This document shows, piece after piece, positions 1 through 8,176 of a DNA stretch of 64,000 nucleotides. Each line of letters starts with the position of its first letter. Position 1 is the stretch's first letter. The stretch is from Bradyrhizobium manausense. GTDB lineage: Bacteria; Pseudomonadota; Alphaproteobacteria; Rhizobiales; Xanthobacteraceae. The notes beneath the pieces are model-generated. The model made no database searches, was not told the origin of the DNA, and was given only the letters and a program-made list of their open reading frames with translations. Where the stretch lies: positions 154,767-218,766 of the forward strand of contig NZ_LJYG01000094.1 in NCBI RefSeq assembly GCF_001440035.1, read 5' to 3'. The translations under genes were made by a program, and so were the position numbers.

Positions 1-14
1 CCGCTCGCGGGTGG

Positions 15-842
15 CTACTGAACTGTGAAGGGAACGCCGGGGACCGAGTCCGGGAAGATCGGCACGGGCGCCTTCATCCATTTGGCGTAGAAGCTGGCCA
101 GCTTGCCGTTCGACTTGATCTGGTCGATGAACTTGTTGGCCGTCTCGTTCCACTCCTTATCGCCGAGGCGGGTGCAGGCCCCGTTATACAGAGCGGTGAA
201 GTGAAGCTTGGGCTCGAACCCGAGCTCCGGCTTTGCGGCGTTCAGGCGCTGCGGGTAGAAGCTGTTCGCGCCGACGGCCTGCACCTGGCCCGAGAGCAGC
301 GCCTGGATCGTGGCCGCATCATCATCAAACCTGCGGATTTCAGTGCCCGCCGGAGCATTGTTGGTGACCTGGGTGTCCTGCGTGGAGGATCGGGGAACGC
401 CGATCACGAACTTGGCCATGTCGGCATTGCTGTTGATCGGGGTTGCCTGGGCCGCCACCAGCGTAATCTCGTTGGCGACATATGGCTTGGAATATTGCAC
501 CGCCTTTGCGCGCTCGGGCAGCATGGCCATTGTCGCGAACAGAATGTCGACGCGGCCCGTGGTCAGCGCCGGAATACGATTGGCCACCGCGAGCGGAACG
601 AACTCGGCCTTCACGCCGAGATAGTCGGCGAAGGCGCGGCCCATGTCGGCGTCGATGCCATCCTGCTTTCCCGAGCTGTCGACATAGCCCCAGGGAGGAT
701 TGTCGCCCTGAATGCCGATGACGACGACACCCTTCTTCTTCACATCGTCCAACGTGCCGGCCTGCGATTTGCCCGCGATGGCGACGGCCGCCAACGCCAG
801 CAGCGCGGCTCCGAACTGGCGACGATTGGGTGAAAACAACAT
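15..842 (-). CDS. Amino-acid-type ABC transporter substrate-binding protein (family 3)
   Basis: Periplasmic solute receptor of 275 residues, the normal length for the family 3 (polar amino acid) class. The N-terminus has an arginine pair (NRRQFG) followed by a hydrophobic Ala/Leu stretch ending near AGKSQAG, which is a Tat- or Sec-type signal peptide. The mature part begins LDDVKKKGVVVIGIQGDNPPWG and contains the family's GxDADMGRAFADYLG and GRVDILFATMAMLPERA segments. The start at 842 is preceded by AGGAGGAG. Two permease genes lie directly upstream on the same strand, so this is the receptor of that importer. No ATPase gene is visible; the operon runs toward the left edge, so one may lie outside. 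The ligand cannot be told from sequence; the neighbours suggest an organic acid or amino acid derivative. Confidence 0.9.
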   Translation of the reverse strand: MLFSPNRRQFGAALLALAAVAIAGKSQAGTLDDVKKKGVVVIGIQGDNPPWGYVDSSGKQDGIDADMGRAFADYLGVKAEFVPLAVANRIPALTTGRVDILFATMAMLPERAKAVQYSKPYVANEITLVAAQATPINSNADMAKFVIGVPRSSTQDTQVTNNAPAGTEIRRFDDDAATIQALLSGQVQAVGANSFYPQRLNAAKPELGFEPKLHFTALYNGACTRLGDKEWNETANKFIDQIKSNGKLASFYAKWMKAPVPIFPDSVPGVPFTVQ

Positions 843-893
843 AAGTATCTCCTCCTGGTGATGGCTGTTTGTGATTGAATAGGTGCGCCGTTG

Positions 894-1550
894 CTACCTT
901 TGGCTGGCCAGGGCGAGCCTGGCCTCCATCCGGCTGCCCCACCATGACAGGGGCCAGCAGAGGATGAAATACATCGCGCCGACCACGCCGAACACGAGCA
1001 ACGGCTGGAAAGTCTGGTTCGATACGATTTGACCGGCGCGGGCGAGTTCGATGAAACCGACGATGGCGGCGAGCGACGTGCCCTTGATGAGCTGCACGAG
1101 ATAGCCGATCGTCGCGGGCAGCGAGATGCGGATTGCCTGTGGCAGCACGATGTCGCGCATGCGGGACGAATAGTGCAATCCGAGCGCCATCGCCGCCTCG
1201 GTCTGGCCACGCGGCACGGCCTCAATCGCGCCGCGCCAGATCTCGCCAAGGAACGCGGAGGCATTCACGGTGAAGCCGATCGCCACCGCGACGAAGGCGT
1301 CGAGCTTCAGCCCGGTGAGCGCCAAGCCATAATACACGACGAAAAGCTGCAGCAGCAGTGGCGTGCCCTGGAATATCCCGATGTAGATGCGGGTGGCCCA
1401 TTCCACGCCCTTGTGACCACAGGTGCGCAGCAATGCGACGGCCAGCCCCGCCGTGCAGCCGCCAGCGAATGCGACCAGCGTCAGCAGCACCGTCCATTGC
1501 AGCCCACGCAGCAGGAAGCCGAACTCGGGAAGACCAAAATGCGGTGTCAT
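894..1550 (-). CDS. Amino-acid-type ABC transporter permease (HisM/GlnP family)
   Basis: Inner-membrane permease of 218 residues. An early hydrophobic segment is followed by the EAA-loop region (GQTEAAMALGLHYSSRMRDIVLPQAIR), which is diagnostic of the His/Glu/Gln permease family and contacts the ATPase. The start at 1550 (MTPHFGLPEF) is preferred over an upstream in-frame one because a GAGGGGGCG ribosome site precedes it and it clears the stop of the previous permease by about 10 bases. It pairs with the permease at 1561-2229 and the receptor at 15-842. Confidence 0.9.
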   Translation of the reverse strand: MTPHFGLPEFGFLLRGLQWTVLLTLVAFAGGCTAGLAVALLRTCGHKGVEWATRIYIGIFQGTPLLLQLFVVYYGLALTGLKLDAFVAVAIGFTVNASAFLGEIWRGAIEAVPRGQTEAAMALGLHYSSRMRDIVLPQAIRISLPATIGYLVQLIKGTSLAAIVGFIELARAGQIVSNQTFQPLLVFGVVGAMYFILCWPLSWWGSRMEARLALASQR

Positions 1551-1560
1551 GATCGCCCCC

Positions 1561-2229
1561 TCAGCGTGTCGGATAAGAGAAGAAGCGGTGAGAGATCGCC
1601 GCAAAGCCCAGCATCAACAGCCAGGAGATCGCGAGATAGAGGAAGGTGACGGAGAAATACACCTCGAAGCTACGGAAGGTATCGCTTTCGATGCGCTGGG
1701 CAACCGACGTCAATTCGTAGGCTGATACCGCCGAACAGATCGACGAGGTCAGCGTCAGCATGATGAACTGGCCCGTGAGCGAGGGGTAGATCGCGCGAAG
1801 CGCGGGCTTGAGCACAATGAACCGGAACACCTGTCCTTTGTGCAGTCCGAGCGCGTAGCCGGCCTCCACCTGCCCTTTATGAATGGACTGCACCCCGCCG
1901 CGGATGATCTCGATGGCATAGGCACCGCCATTGACACCGAGAGCGATAATGGCGGTCGCGGTTGGATTGAGCTTCAACCCGATCAGCGGCAGCGCGAAGA
2001 ACAGAAAGAAGATCTGCACCAGGAAAGGCGTATTGCGCACGACCTCGACGAAGCCGATCACGATGGCCCGCAACCAGGCCGCTTTCGAATCGCGTGCCGC
2101 GACGCCGGCGACGCCGATCACCATCGCGAGCGTCATGCCGGCGAGCGCCAGGCCCAATGTCCCCACGCACCCCCACAGCAGGGCGGGCATCGCATGCCAA
2201 ACCACCGAGAAATCGAGCGTATAGCCCAT
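1561..2229 (-). CDS. Amino-acid-type ABC transporter permease (HisQ/GlnP family)
   Basis: Second permease of the importer, 222 residues, with several membrane segments and the EAA-type loop (KGQVEAGYALGLHKGQVFRF). GAGAGGAAA lies just ahead of the ATG. It is first of the three transporter genes and sits about 50 bases after the dehydrogenase gene at 2281, so the importer is probably co-transcribed with the enzyme genes to its right. That makes the imported solute a likely substrate, or precursor of a substrate, of those enzymes. Confidence 0.9.
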   Translation of the reverse strand: MGYTLDFSVVWHAMPALLWGCVGTLGLALAGMTLAMVIGVAGVAARDSKAAWLRAIVIGFVEVVRNTPFLVQIFFLFFALPLIGLKLNPTATAIIALGVNGGAYAIEIIRGGVQSIHKGQVEAGYALGLHKGQVFRFIVLKPALRAIYPSLTGQFIMLTLTSSICSAVSAYELTSVAQRIESDTFRSFEVYFSVTFLYLAISWLLMLGFAAISHRFFSYPTR

Positions 2230-2280
2230 TAAGCGTTTCCTCTCGGGCGTTGTGCGTGCCGCTCGCCCATCGGCCAGACA

Positions 2281-3135
2281 TCACCCACCCAGGGATGCAA
2301 AAGTGGCGAAGAAGACGTCCGGATCAGGTGAGATGTCCGTGAACAGGCGAAATGCTTCGGTGCCCTGGAAGATCGCCATGCCACCACCGTCGACGGTGCG
2401 GCAGCCGCGGCTACGTGCCGTGCGCAGCAGGGCGGTTTCCAGCGGGAAATAGACGATCTCCGCGACCCACAGATCGGGACGCAGCAGATCCGTCGGCAGC
2501 GGCGTGCCTGGATACTTGTCCATGCCGATCGGCGTCGCGTTGACGATTCCATCGGCGGCAGCGACGTACGCGGCAACATCCTGGCCAGCCCTCAAGCGCC
2601 CCTCCGCAAATCGGGGAGACAAGCTATTTACCAAACTCTGCGCTTTGGCCAAGTCGACATCGACAATGGTCAGTTCCCGCACGCCGAGCTTCATGAGCGC
2701 GAACGCAACCGCCGCGCCCGCTCCGCCCGCGCCAAACTGGACGACCCGACCGAGCGGCGCACCCTGCATGTTGCGGCGAAAGTTCTCGGCAAAGCCGAAC
2801 CAGTCGGTGTTGTGGCCGGTCATCCGACCGTTCCTGATGACCACGGTGTTCACGGCACCGAGCGCCTCGGCGTCGGGCGAAAGCTCGTCCAGGAGTGGGA
2901 TGATGGCCTGCTTGCAGGGATGGGTCACGTTCAGCCCGTCAAAGCCCATCCGCTTTGCCGCCATCAGCAATTCCGGCAGCGCTTCTGCTCCAAGTTTCAA
3001 CTCAGTCAAGTCAATCTTCTTGTAGAGATAGCGGATGCCGGCGGCGTCAGCAGCCGCTTCGTGCATGGGCGGAGTGCGCGACGCAGCAATGCCGCTGCCG
3101 ATCAGGCCGACAAGGAAGCTGGGTTTGGGATGCAT
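2281..3135 (-). CDS. Shikimate/quinate dehydrogenase, NAD-type paralogue
   Basis: A 284-residue member of the shikimate dehydrogenase family, which interconverts 3-dehydroshikimate or 3-dehydroquinate with shikimate or quinate. Visible residues: SRT near 19-21 (substrate carboxylate), the catalytic lysine in NVTHPCK (K75), N96 in GAVNT, and D111 in GHNTD. A glycine-rich nucleotide loop (GAGGAGAA) lies near 135-142. The strand after it reads TIVDVD, with acidic residues where NADP-specific AroE proteins have NRT. In this family that usually means NAD preference and a catabolic quinate/shikimate role, as in QsuD-type enzymes. A second AroE paralogue follows 15 bases away. Substrate choice is inferred. 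Confidence 0.85.
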   Translation of the reverse strand: MHPKPSFLVGLIGSGIAASRTPPMHEAAADAAGIRYLYKKIDLTELKLGAEALPELLMAAKRMGFDGLNVTHPCKQAIIPLLDELSPDAEALGAVNTVVIRNGRMTGHNTDWFGFAENFRRNMQGAPLGRVVQFGAGGAGAAVAFALMKLGVRELTIVDVDLAKAQSLVNSLSPRFAEGRLRAGQDVAAYVAAADGIVNATPIGMDKYPGTPLPTDLLRPDLWVAEIVYFPLETALLRTARSRGCRTVDGGGMAIFQGTEAFRLFTDISPDPDVFFATFASLGG

Positions 3136-3150
3136 ATTCGGTATCGCCCT

Positions 3151-3978
3151 TCAGCTCAAGGGGATGGTCAGTTCGGCGATGACCTGAGCCGTACTCGGCC
3201 GAACGCCGCGCCACCAGGCAAAAGCTTCAGCGGCCTGCTCGACCAGCATGCCGACGCCGTCGGCCAGCTTGGCGACGCTTTCGGCGCGGGCCGCTTGCAG
3301 AAAGGGAGTTAGCCCCTTGCCGTAGGCAAGTTCGTAGGCCAGTTTTGCACCGCGAAAGACATTGCGCGGAAGCGGCGGCATCTCGCCGCGCAGGCTGGCC
3401 GACGTCGCGTTGACCACGACGTCATAGCCCTCGGCAAGGTCGGCCAGCTCAGCGTAGCCGCTGACCATCAGGGGGCCGCAGCCCGCAAACTCTTCGGCCA
3501 ATGCGACCGCCTTCGACAGCGTTCGGTTGACGAGAACCAGCTCGGACGGCTCCTGGCGCAGGAACGGCAGCAGCGCGCCACGCGCCGCCCCTCCAGCCCC
3601 GAGCATCAGGACGCGGCGGCCGGCCATCGAGACGCCGAGATTGACCGTGATGTCCCGTACAAGGCCGATCCCGTCGAAATTCTCGCCAATGATCCGATCG
3701 CCGACGAACTTCAGGCAGTTTACGGCGCCAGCTCGGTCGGCGCTCTCTGAAAGCTCGTTTGCGTAGGCGAAGGCATCGAGCTTGAACGGCGCGGTGATGT
3801 TCAGGCCCTTGGCGCCCTCTGTCCGGAACTGATCAACCCGTTCGTTGAAGCCATTGAGGGGCCCCTCGATCGCCTCATAGACAAGGTCCTGTCCTGTCAT
3901 CCTGGCGAAAGTGCCATGGATGAGAGGTGATTTGCTGAAGCCGATCGGATTGCCGATCACCGCATAACGGTCGCTCAT
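3151..3978 (-). CDS. aroE: Shikimate dehydrogenase family protein, NADP-type paralogue
   Basis: A 275-residue AroE-family protein. It has the substrate-binding SKS (15-17), catalytic K66 in NITAPFK, N87 in GAVN, D102, the GAGGAARG loop near 127-134 and an NRT motif typical of NADP binding. The usual NTD triad ahead of the catalytic Asp reads NFD here (F101), a substitution in the substrate pocket. A GGAG site precedes the start, and the gene lies 3 bases after the CoA-transferase stop, so translation may be coupled. Because it sits in a catabolic operon beside a second paralogue, it is probably not the housekeeping aroE; it may act on a shikimate-like or differently substituted ring acid. Confidence 0.85.
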   Translation of the reverse strand: MSDRYAVIGNPIGFSKSPLIHGTFARMTGQDLVYEAIEGPLNGFNERVDQFRTEGAKGLNITAPFKLDAFAYANELSESADRAGAVNCLKFVGDRIIGENFDGIGLVRDITVNLGVSMAGRRVLMLGAGGAARGALLPFLRQEPSELVLVNRTLSKAVALAEEFAGCGPLMVSGYAELADLAEGYDVVVNATSASLRGEMPPLPRNVFRGAKLAYELAYGKGLTPFLQAARAESVAKLADGVGMLVEQAAEAFAWWRGVRPSTAQVIAELTIPLS

Positions 3979-3981
3979 CGC

Positions 3982-5208
3982 TCACTCCTGCACTGCGACT
4001 TCGTTGTAGAGCACGCCGTCACGCACCATCGCCTCAACGAGATCGGCCGACAGGCCCAGCGACTGTGCAATCCGGCGATTGTCCTGGCCCAGCAGCGGCG
4101 CCGGCGTACGCACGGTGGTATCGCAATCGGAGAACCGGAACGGCAGGTTCGGCAACGTCACCTTGCCGAGCACGGGATGCTCCTGCTCGACCAGCATGCC
4201 GCGCGCCTGAATCTGCGGATCCTTCACGACCTCCTCGATGGTCTGCACGGGAGCCGACGGCACACCTGCTTCGTCGAGTGCGGCAAGACAGGCGTCCCGA
4301 GAGGGTTGCGACAGCGTCCAGGTGCGCACAATCTCCATCGCTTCGGCGTAATGCGCGTTGCGCGCAGCAGGCGTGGTGAAGCGTTGGTCGGATGCCAAAT
4401 TGTCTCCCCCGATCAGGCTCGCCAATCGTCGCCAAGCATCGTCGACTTGCGCAGCGATGACAAGATTGCCGTCCTTGGCCGGAAACACGCCGTAGACGGT
4501 CGAGTCCGGCTGACCGCTGCCGGTCTGCTTCGGCAGGTCGGTCCCGCCGGAGAGGAAGTAGCGCTGCACGGCATAGTCGTGCATCGAGACCATGCAGTCG
4601 TACAGCGCGAGATCGATATGCTGGCCGCGACCGGACGACGCGCGGCCGACCAGCGCGGCATTGATCGCAGCCACGCCGTGAATGCCGGTATACATGTCGG
4701 CCAATGGCATCCGCAGCAGCGGCGGCGATTCGCCGGGATTGCCCAGTTGCGCCAGAGCGCCCGACATCGCCTCTGCGATCAGGCCGAAGCCCGGACGATC
4801 GGCATAAGGACCGGTGTGGCCATAGGCGGAGACCGAGCAGTAGATCAGTTTGGGATTGCGCGCCGACAGCGCCTTGTAGCCAAGCCCGAGGCGATCGAGC
4901 GCGCCGGGGCGATAGTTCTCGATGAAGACATCGGCCGTGTCGACCAGCTTCATCATCATGTCCAGACCGCGCTTGTCGCGCAGGTCGATGCACAGGCCCT
5001 GCTTGCCCATGTTCTGCTGCAGGAAGTAGCCGGATTGTCCGTCCTTGAAATAGCCATGGGCGCGGCCCGCATCGCCTTGCTTGGGACGCTCCACCTTGAT
5101 GACCTCAGCGCCCATCGCGGCGAGGCAACGCCCCATGAACGGGCCTGCCAGGAAATGGCTGTAGTCGATGACGCGAATGCCTTTGAGAGGCAGATCTTGT
5201 GCGGTCAT
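3982..5208 (-). CDS. CaiB/BaiF family (type III) CoA-transferase
   Basis: A 408-residue class III CoA-transferase, which moves CoA between two carboxylic acids. The N-terminus (LPLKGIRVIDYSHFLAGPF), GAEVIKVERPKQGD and the catalytic-Asp region in RGLDMMMKLVDTADVFIENYRPG are typical. The start at 5208 is chosen because ATGA overlaps the stop of the MaoC gene. A longer in-frame start at 5328 would lie inside MaoC and adds an arginine-rich, non-family stretch. Together with the MaoC hydratase it suggests activation of a dicarboxylic or hydroxy acid to its CoA ester followed by hydration or dehydration. The exact acid is not evident. Confidence 0.9.
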   Translation of the reverse strand: MTAQDLPLKGIRVIDYSHFLAGPFMGRCLAAMGAEVIKVERPKQGDAGRAHGYFKDGQSGYFLQQNMGKQGLCIDLRDKRGLDMMMKLVDTADVFIENYRPGALDRLGLGYKALSARNPKLIYCSVSAYGHTGPYADRPGFGLIAEAMSGALAQLGNPGESPPLLRMPLADMYTGIHGVAAINAALVGRASSGRGQHIDLALYDCMVSMHDYAVQRYFLSGGTDLPKQTGSGQPDSTVYGVFPAKDGNLVIAAQVDDAWRRLASLIGGDNLASDQRFTTPAARNAHYAEAMEIVRTWTLSQPSRDACLAALDEAGVPSAPVQTIEEVVKDPQIQARGMLVEQEHPVLGKVTLPNLPFRFSDCDTTVRTPAPLLGQDNRRIAQSLGLSADLVEAMVRDGVLYNEVAVQE

Positions 5209-5675
5209 GCCTGCTCTCCCGCGGCGTTGGTCTTCGGGCGCATCGGAATCATCAGGCGGTGCTCGCCGAGCTGCACCACTTCGCCGCGCTGATTGATCAG
5301 CTCCGAGGGCAGCACCACGATGCCCCACCCTTCGCGCTTCGTGGCGCGCATCGAGCCAACGCGGAACTTGACGTGCACGGTGTCACCGAGCTTGATCGGC
5401 AGCTTGAAGTCCCAGGTCCAGCCCAGCGACATTCCCGGAAGGAAGCGGTAGTCGGCGCGGGTCTTCAAACCGTCGGCCAGCGACAGGCCAAACAGCCCGT
5501 GCGCGACGCGCGTGCCGAAGGGCGTGGTCTTGGCGTATTCCTCGTCGACATGAACAGGCGTGAAATCGCCTGTCAGTTCGGCATAGGCATTCACCATTGC
5601 TTCGGTGACCGTCACCGCGGGGGTGACGCATTCGTCGCCGACCTTGGCATCGTCCCAGTAGCGCTCATCGCTCAT
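5205..5675 (-). CDS. MaoC-like hot-dog dehydratase
   Basis: A 156-residue single hot-dog-fold protein of the MaoC / (R)-specific enoyl-CoA hydratase class. The hydratase motif is visible as AELTGDFTPVHVDEEYAKTT, with the conserved Asp and His, followed by AHGLFGLSLADGL. It acts on an enoyl- or hydroxyacyl-CoA. Its stop overlaps the CoA-transferase start by four bases (ATGA), so the two are translationally coupled and probably consecutive steps. Confidence 0.9.
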   Translation of the reverse strand: MSDERYWDDAKVGDECVTPAVTVTEAMVNAYAELTGDFTPVHVDEEYAKTTPFGTRVAHGLFGLSLADGLKTRADYRFLPGMSLGWTWDFKLPIKLGDTVHVKFRVGSMRATKREGWGIVVLPSELINQRGEVVQLGEHRLMIPMRPKTNAAGEQA

Positions 5676-5688
5676 GTCGCGTGTTCCT

Positions 5689-6075
5689 TTAGGCCCGTGG
5701 ATTGATCGCCAGCGCCGCTTCCACGGTGCCCGCGCTGGCTTGCAAGATTTCGACGTTCAGCCCGCCCGGCAGTTCGAGCCAGTTCGGCCCGGCGGGCAGC
5801 GCTTTGGCGCCCCACGCAGCAGCACGGGCGAGCACACCTTCGTAGTCGTCGACCATGATGCCGAGATGGGCGAGACGCCCCTCCGGTCCGACGAAGTTCG
5901 GATCCTCGATGAGTTGCACGCTTCCGAGCACCCATACCTGGCGCGGGCGCCCGCCTTCGGCCGCTTGCTCGTCGCGGATACCGAGGCCGAGCACCTGGCG
6001 GAAAAAATCGACGTGGCGGTCGACATCCGGCACCCGGATGGCAACGTGTTCGACATAGGCGCGGGGGAGCGTCAT
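5689..6075 (-). CDS. VOC superfamily (glyoxalase/dioxygenase-fold) protein
   Basis: A 128-residue vicinal-oxygen-chelate protein, starting MTLPRAYVEHVAIRVPDVDR. The first beta-alpha-beta unit has the metal-ligand His (EHVAIRV), the second AHLGIMVDDYEGV. Such proteins act as lyases, isomerases, epimerases (for example methylmalonyl-CoA epimerase) or dioxygenases, and this sequence does not decide between them. The start at 6075 lies 4 bases after the reductase stop; the longer in-frame start would sit inside that gene. Setting next to CaiB and MaoC makes a CoA-ester epimerase or a ring-modifying enzyme reasonable guesses. Confidence 0.8.
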   Translation of the reverse strand: MTLPRAYVEHVAIRVPDVDRHVDFFRQVLGLGIRDEQAAEGGRPRQVWVLGSVQLIEDPNFVGPEGRLAHLGIMVDDYEGVLARAAAWGAKALPAGPNWLELPGGLNVEILQASAGTVEAALAINPRA

Positions 6076-6079
6076 CGCC

Positions 6080-7024
6080 TCAGGCCTTTCCAGGATAGTC
6101 GGTGCGGGCATATTCCAGGCCCTTGACCAACGCAACGATGGTGGAATTCACGGGGGTGGGCATGTTGAGCTTGGCGCCCCAGCGCACGACCGAGCCGTGA
6201 ATGTAATCGACCTCGGTCAGATTGCCCGATTGCAGGCTCTGCAGCATCGACGTCTTGAACTCGGGCGGCAGCCCGGCAGATGCCATGGTCCACGCGCGGC
6301 GCGGATCGGTGATCGAAATCTTCACGCCTGCGGCCTGCGCCACCATGATGCCCTCGGAAATCGCCGCGAGCGCACACTCTTCCAGGACCGGCAGTGAATA
6401 GAGGCCGCCATAAGTCAGCCCGGTAACGGCGGTGATTCCTCCTCCGGCGACGTTGATGAACAGCTTGTCCCACATCGTGCCCAGGATGTTGTCGCTGAGC
6501 AGCGTGAGAATGCCGGCACGATTGAACGTCTCGGAAATCCGCTGTGCGCGTTCGGTCAAGCGTCCATCGAGCTCGCCGATGATGGTTTCCTTGCCGACCA
6601 CTCCGGAGCGAACATGACCCGGGCCGAGCAGCACGCCGCCAACATAGGTCTTTCCTGCCATGACCCTGTTACGACCGACTTCCTCCGCAAGGATGTCTTC
6701 GTGGCCAAGGCCGTTCTGCAGCGACATCACGACCGTCTGCGGCCCGATGATCGGCGCGGCCGCCCGGATCGCATCCCGCGTATGGTAGGATTTGACGAGG
6801 ACGATGACGAGGTCCGCCACCCCACCGACCTCGGCCGCGGAGGTGCACGCGGTGACCTTTGCAATGCTCTCGACATCGCCTTCCAGCATGCGGAGGCCAT
6901 GCGCATTGATCGCTTCGACGTGTGCACGGAACGGATCGATCAGGAAGACGTCTGCCCCGCCCCGCGCCAGCGTGCCGCCGATCGTCGAGCCCAAAGCCCC
7001 CGCTCCGACAAAGCAGATTCTCAT
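6080..7024 (-). CDS. Ketopantoate reductase family (PanE/ApbA) oxidoreductase
   Basis: A 314-residue NADP-dependent 2-oxoacid reductase. The N-terminal Rossmann motif (RICFVGAGALGSTIGGTLARGG), the SYHT/QNGLGHED substrate region with the conserved lysine before SYHT, and the helical C-terminal ApbA domain (LFINVAGGGITAVTG) are all present. True PanE makes pantoate for CoA synthesis. A paralogue in a catabolic operon divergent from a LysR gene more likely reduces, or oxidises the product of, another 2-oxo acid. It is the first gene of the leftward operon. Confidence 0.85.
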   Translation of the reverse strand: MRICFVGAGALGSTIGGTLARGGADVFLIDPFRAHVEAINAHGLRMLEGDVESIAKVTACTSAAEVGGVADLVIVLVKSYHTRDAIRAAAPIIGPQTVVMSLQNGLGHEDILAEEVGRNRVMAGKTYVGGVLLGPGHVRSGVVGKETIIGELDGRLTERAQRISETFNRAGILTLLSDNILGTMWDKLFINVAGGGITAVTGLTYGGLYSLPVLEECALAAISEGIMVAQAAGVKISITDPRRAWTMASAGLPPEFKTSMLQSLQSGNLTEVDYIHGSVVRWGAKLNMPTPVNSTIVALVKGLEYARTDYPGKA

Positions 7025-7128
7025 CCGAACGCTTCTCCCTGCGCAACTTTTGGCGTTGGAAGCCCGGATAGCAGCCGGCGGAACATTTTGCTATTCTATG
7101 GGACTTATATTGATTATTGTGAATCGCA
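7025..7128. promoter_or_regulatory. Divergent promoter region with LysR-type box
   Basis: The 104 bases between the oppositely oriented reductase and LysR genes are clearly richer in A/T than their surroundings. They hold an imperfect inverted repeat, ATTGATT followed by AATCGCAAT (about 7109-7130), which overlaps the LysR start codon. That is the usual place for a LysR protein both to control the divergent operon and to repress itself. The site is a prediction from position and symmetry. Confidence 0.45.
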
Positions 7129-8097
7129 ATGACGCGTCGTGACCTGCCCCACACCAACCTGCTCGACCCCCGCCTGCTCAGGCTGTTCGACGCGCTTTTC
7201 ACCACGGGCAGCGTCACCAAGGCGGCCGAGAGGCTGGGTCAAAGCCAGCCGACGGTGTCGATCTGGCTTGCCCGCCTGCGGCAGGAACTCGACGATCCGC
7301 TGTTCGTCCGTTCGCCGGAAGGAATGCTGCCGACGCCTCGGGCCGAGGCGCTTATCGGCACCGCAAGGCAGGCACTGGAAATGCTGCGGCGGCTGGCCGA
7401 GCTGCGCACGGACTTCGATCCTGCCACCGCCAAACGGCGCTTCAGCATCTGCATGACGGACGCGAGCCATGTGACGCTGCTTCCAGCCATCCTCGCCCAT
7501 GTTCGCCGCGTCGCGCCGGGCATCCGGATCGAGGCGGCGCAGATCGGCACGGATACTCCTCACATGCTTCAATCCGGCGAGGGCGATCTCGCGCTCGGCT
7601 ACATCTCCGATCTTGATGCCGGCCATTTCCAGCAGGCGCTGTTTCCGCAGGATTGGGTCTGTTTGGCGAACGCTCAACATCCTCGCATCAAGGACCGCAT
7701 CACGCTAAGAGATTTCAGGCGTGAGGCTCACGTGCTCATTCGGTCCGGCACGGGGCATCAGCTGCTCGCTGACGCCTCCCGCGAACAGGGGATCGAGCGG
7801 GACATCGCGCTGGAGCTGCCGGGCTTTCTCGGCCTACCCGCGATCGTCGGAACCACCGACCTGATCGCCACGCTGCCGCGCCACATCGGCGAAACCCTGG
7901 CACACTATTACGGGCTGCGCGTGCTCGCGTGCCCGCTACCAATCCCCAGCTTTACAGTCAAACAATACTGGCACGCCCGATTCCATCATGATCCCGCAAG
8001 CCAATGGTTGCGCGGGGTTTGCGCCGAGCTTTTCCAGCAACAGGACGTCCGCGGCCTGCATCGCTCAAGCCGACCGCCGAGACGCAAGCCGACTTGA
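7129..8097 (+). CDS. LysR family transcriptional regulator
   Basis: A 322-residue LysR-type regulator. The winged helix-turn-helix is at about 10-68 (LFDALFTTGSVTKAAERLGQSQPTVSIWLARLR...DPLFVRS), followed by the periplasmic-binding-protein-like effector domain. The N-terminal LLDPRLLRLFDALF style is seen in the NodD/NahR/PcpR branch, which responds to aromatic or related effectors. It is divergent from the operon at 15-7024 and is its likely activator. The C-terminal 25 residues are Arg/Pro rich and look like a tail beyond the domain. Confidence 0.92.
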   Translation: MTRRDLPHTNLLDPRLLRLFDALFTTGSVTKAAERLGQSQPTVSIWLARLRQELDDPLFVRSPEGMLPTPRAEALIGTARQALEMLRRLAELRTDFDPATAKRRFSICMTDASHVTLLPAILAHVRRVAPGIRIEAAQIGTDTPHMLQSGEGDLALGYISDLDAGHFQQALFPQDWVCLANAQHPRIKDRITLRDFRREAHVLIRSGTGHQLLADASREQGIERDIALELPGFLGLPAIVGTTDLIATLPRHIGETLAHYYGLRVLACPLPIPSFTVKQYWHARFHHDPASQWLRGVCAELFQQQDVRGLHRSSRPPRRKPT

Positions 8098-8176
8098 CTG
8101 GCGGCCATCGTGCCGATCGCGGAATGGGTCGTCTAGCATGGGAATTGCATAGTTCCTGAGCAAAACGGATTGCCTT

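Noticed and set aside
15-2229. Importer lacking an ATPase as a real oddity
   Set aside because: The operon runs to the left edge of the window, so the ATPase gene may simply lie outside.
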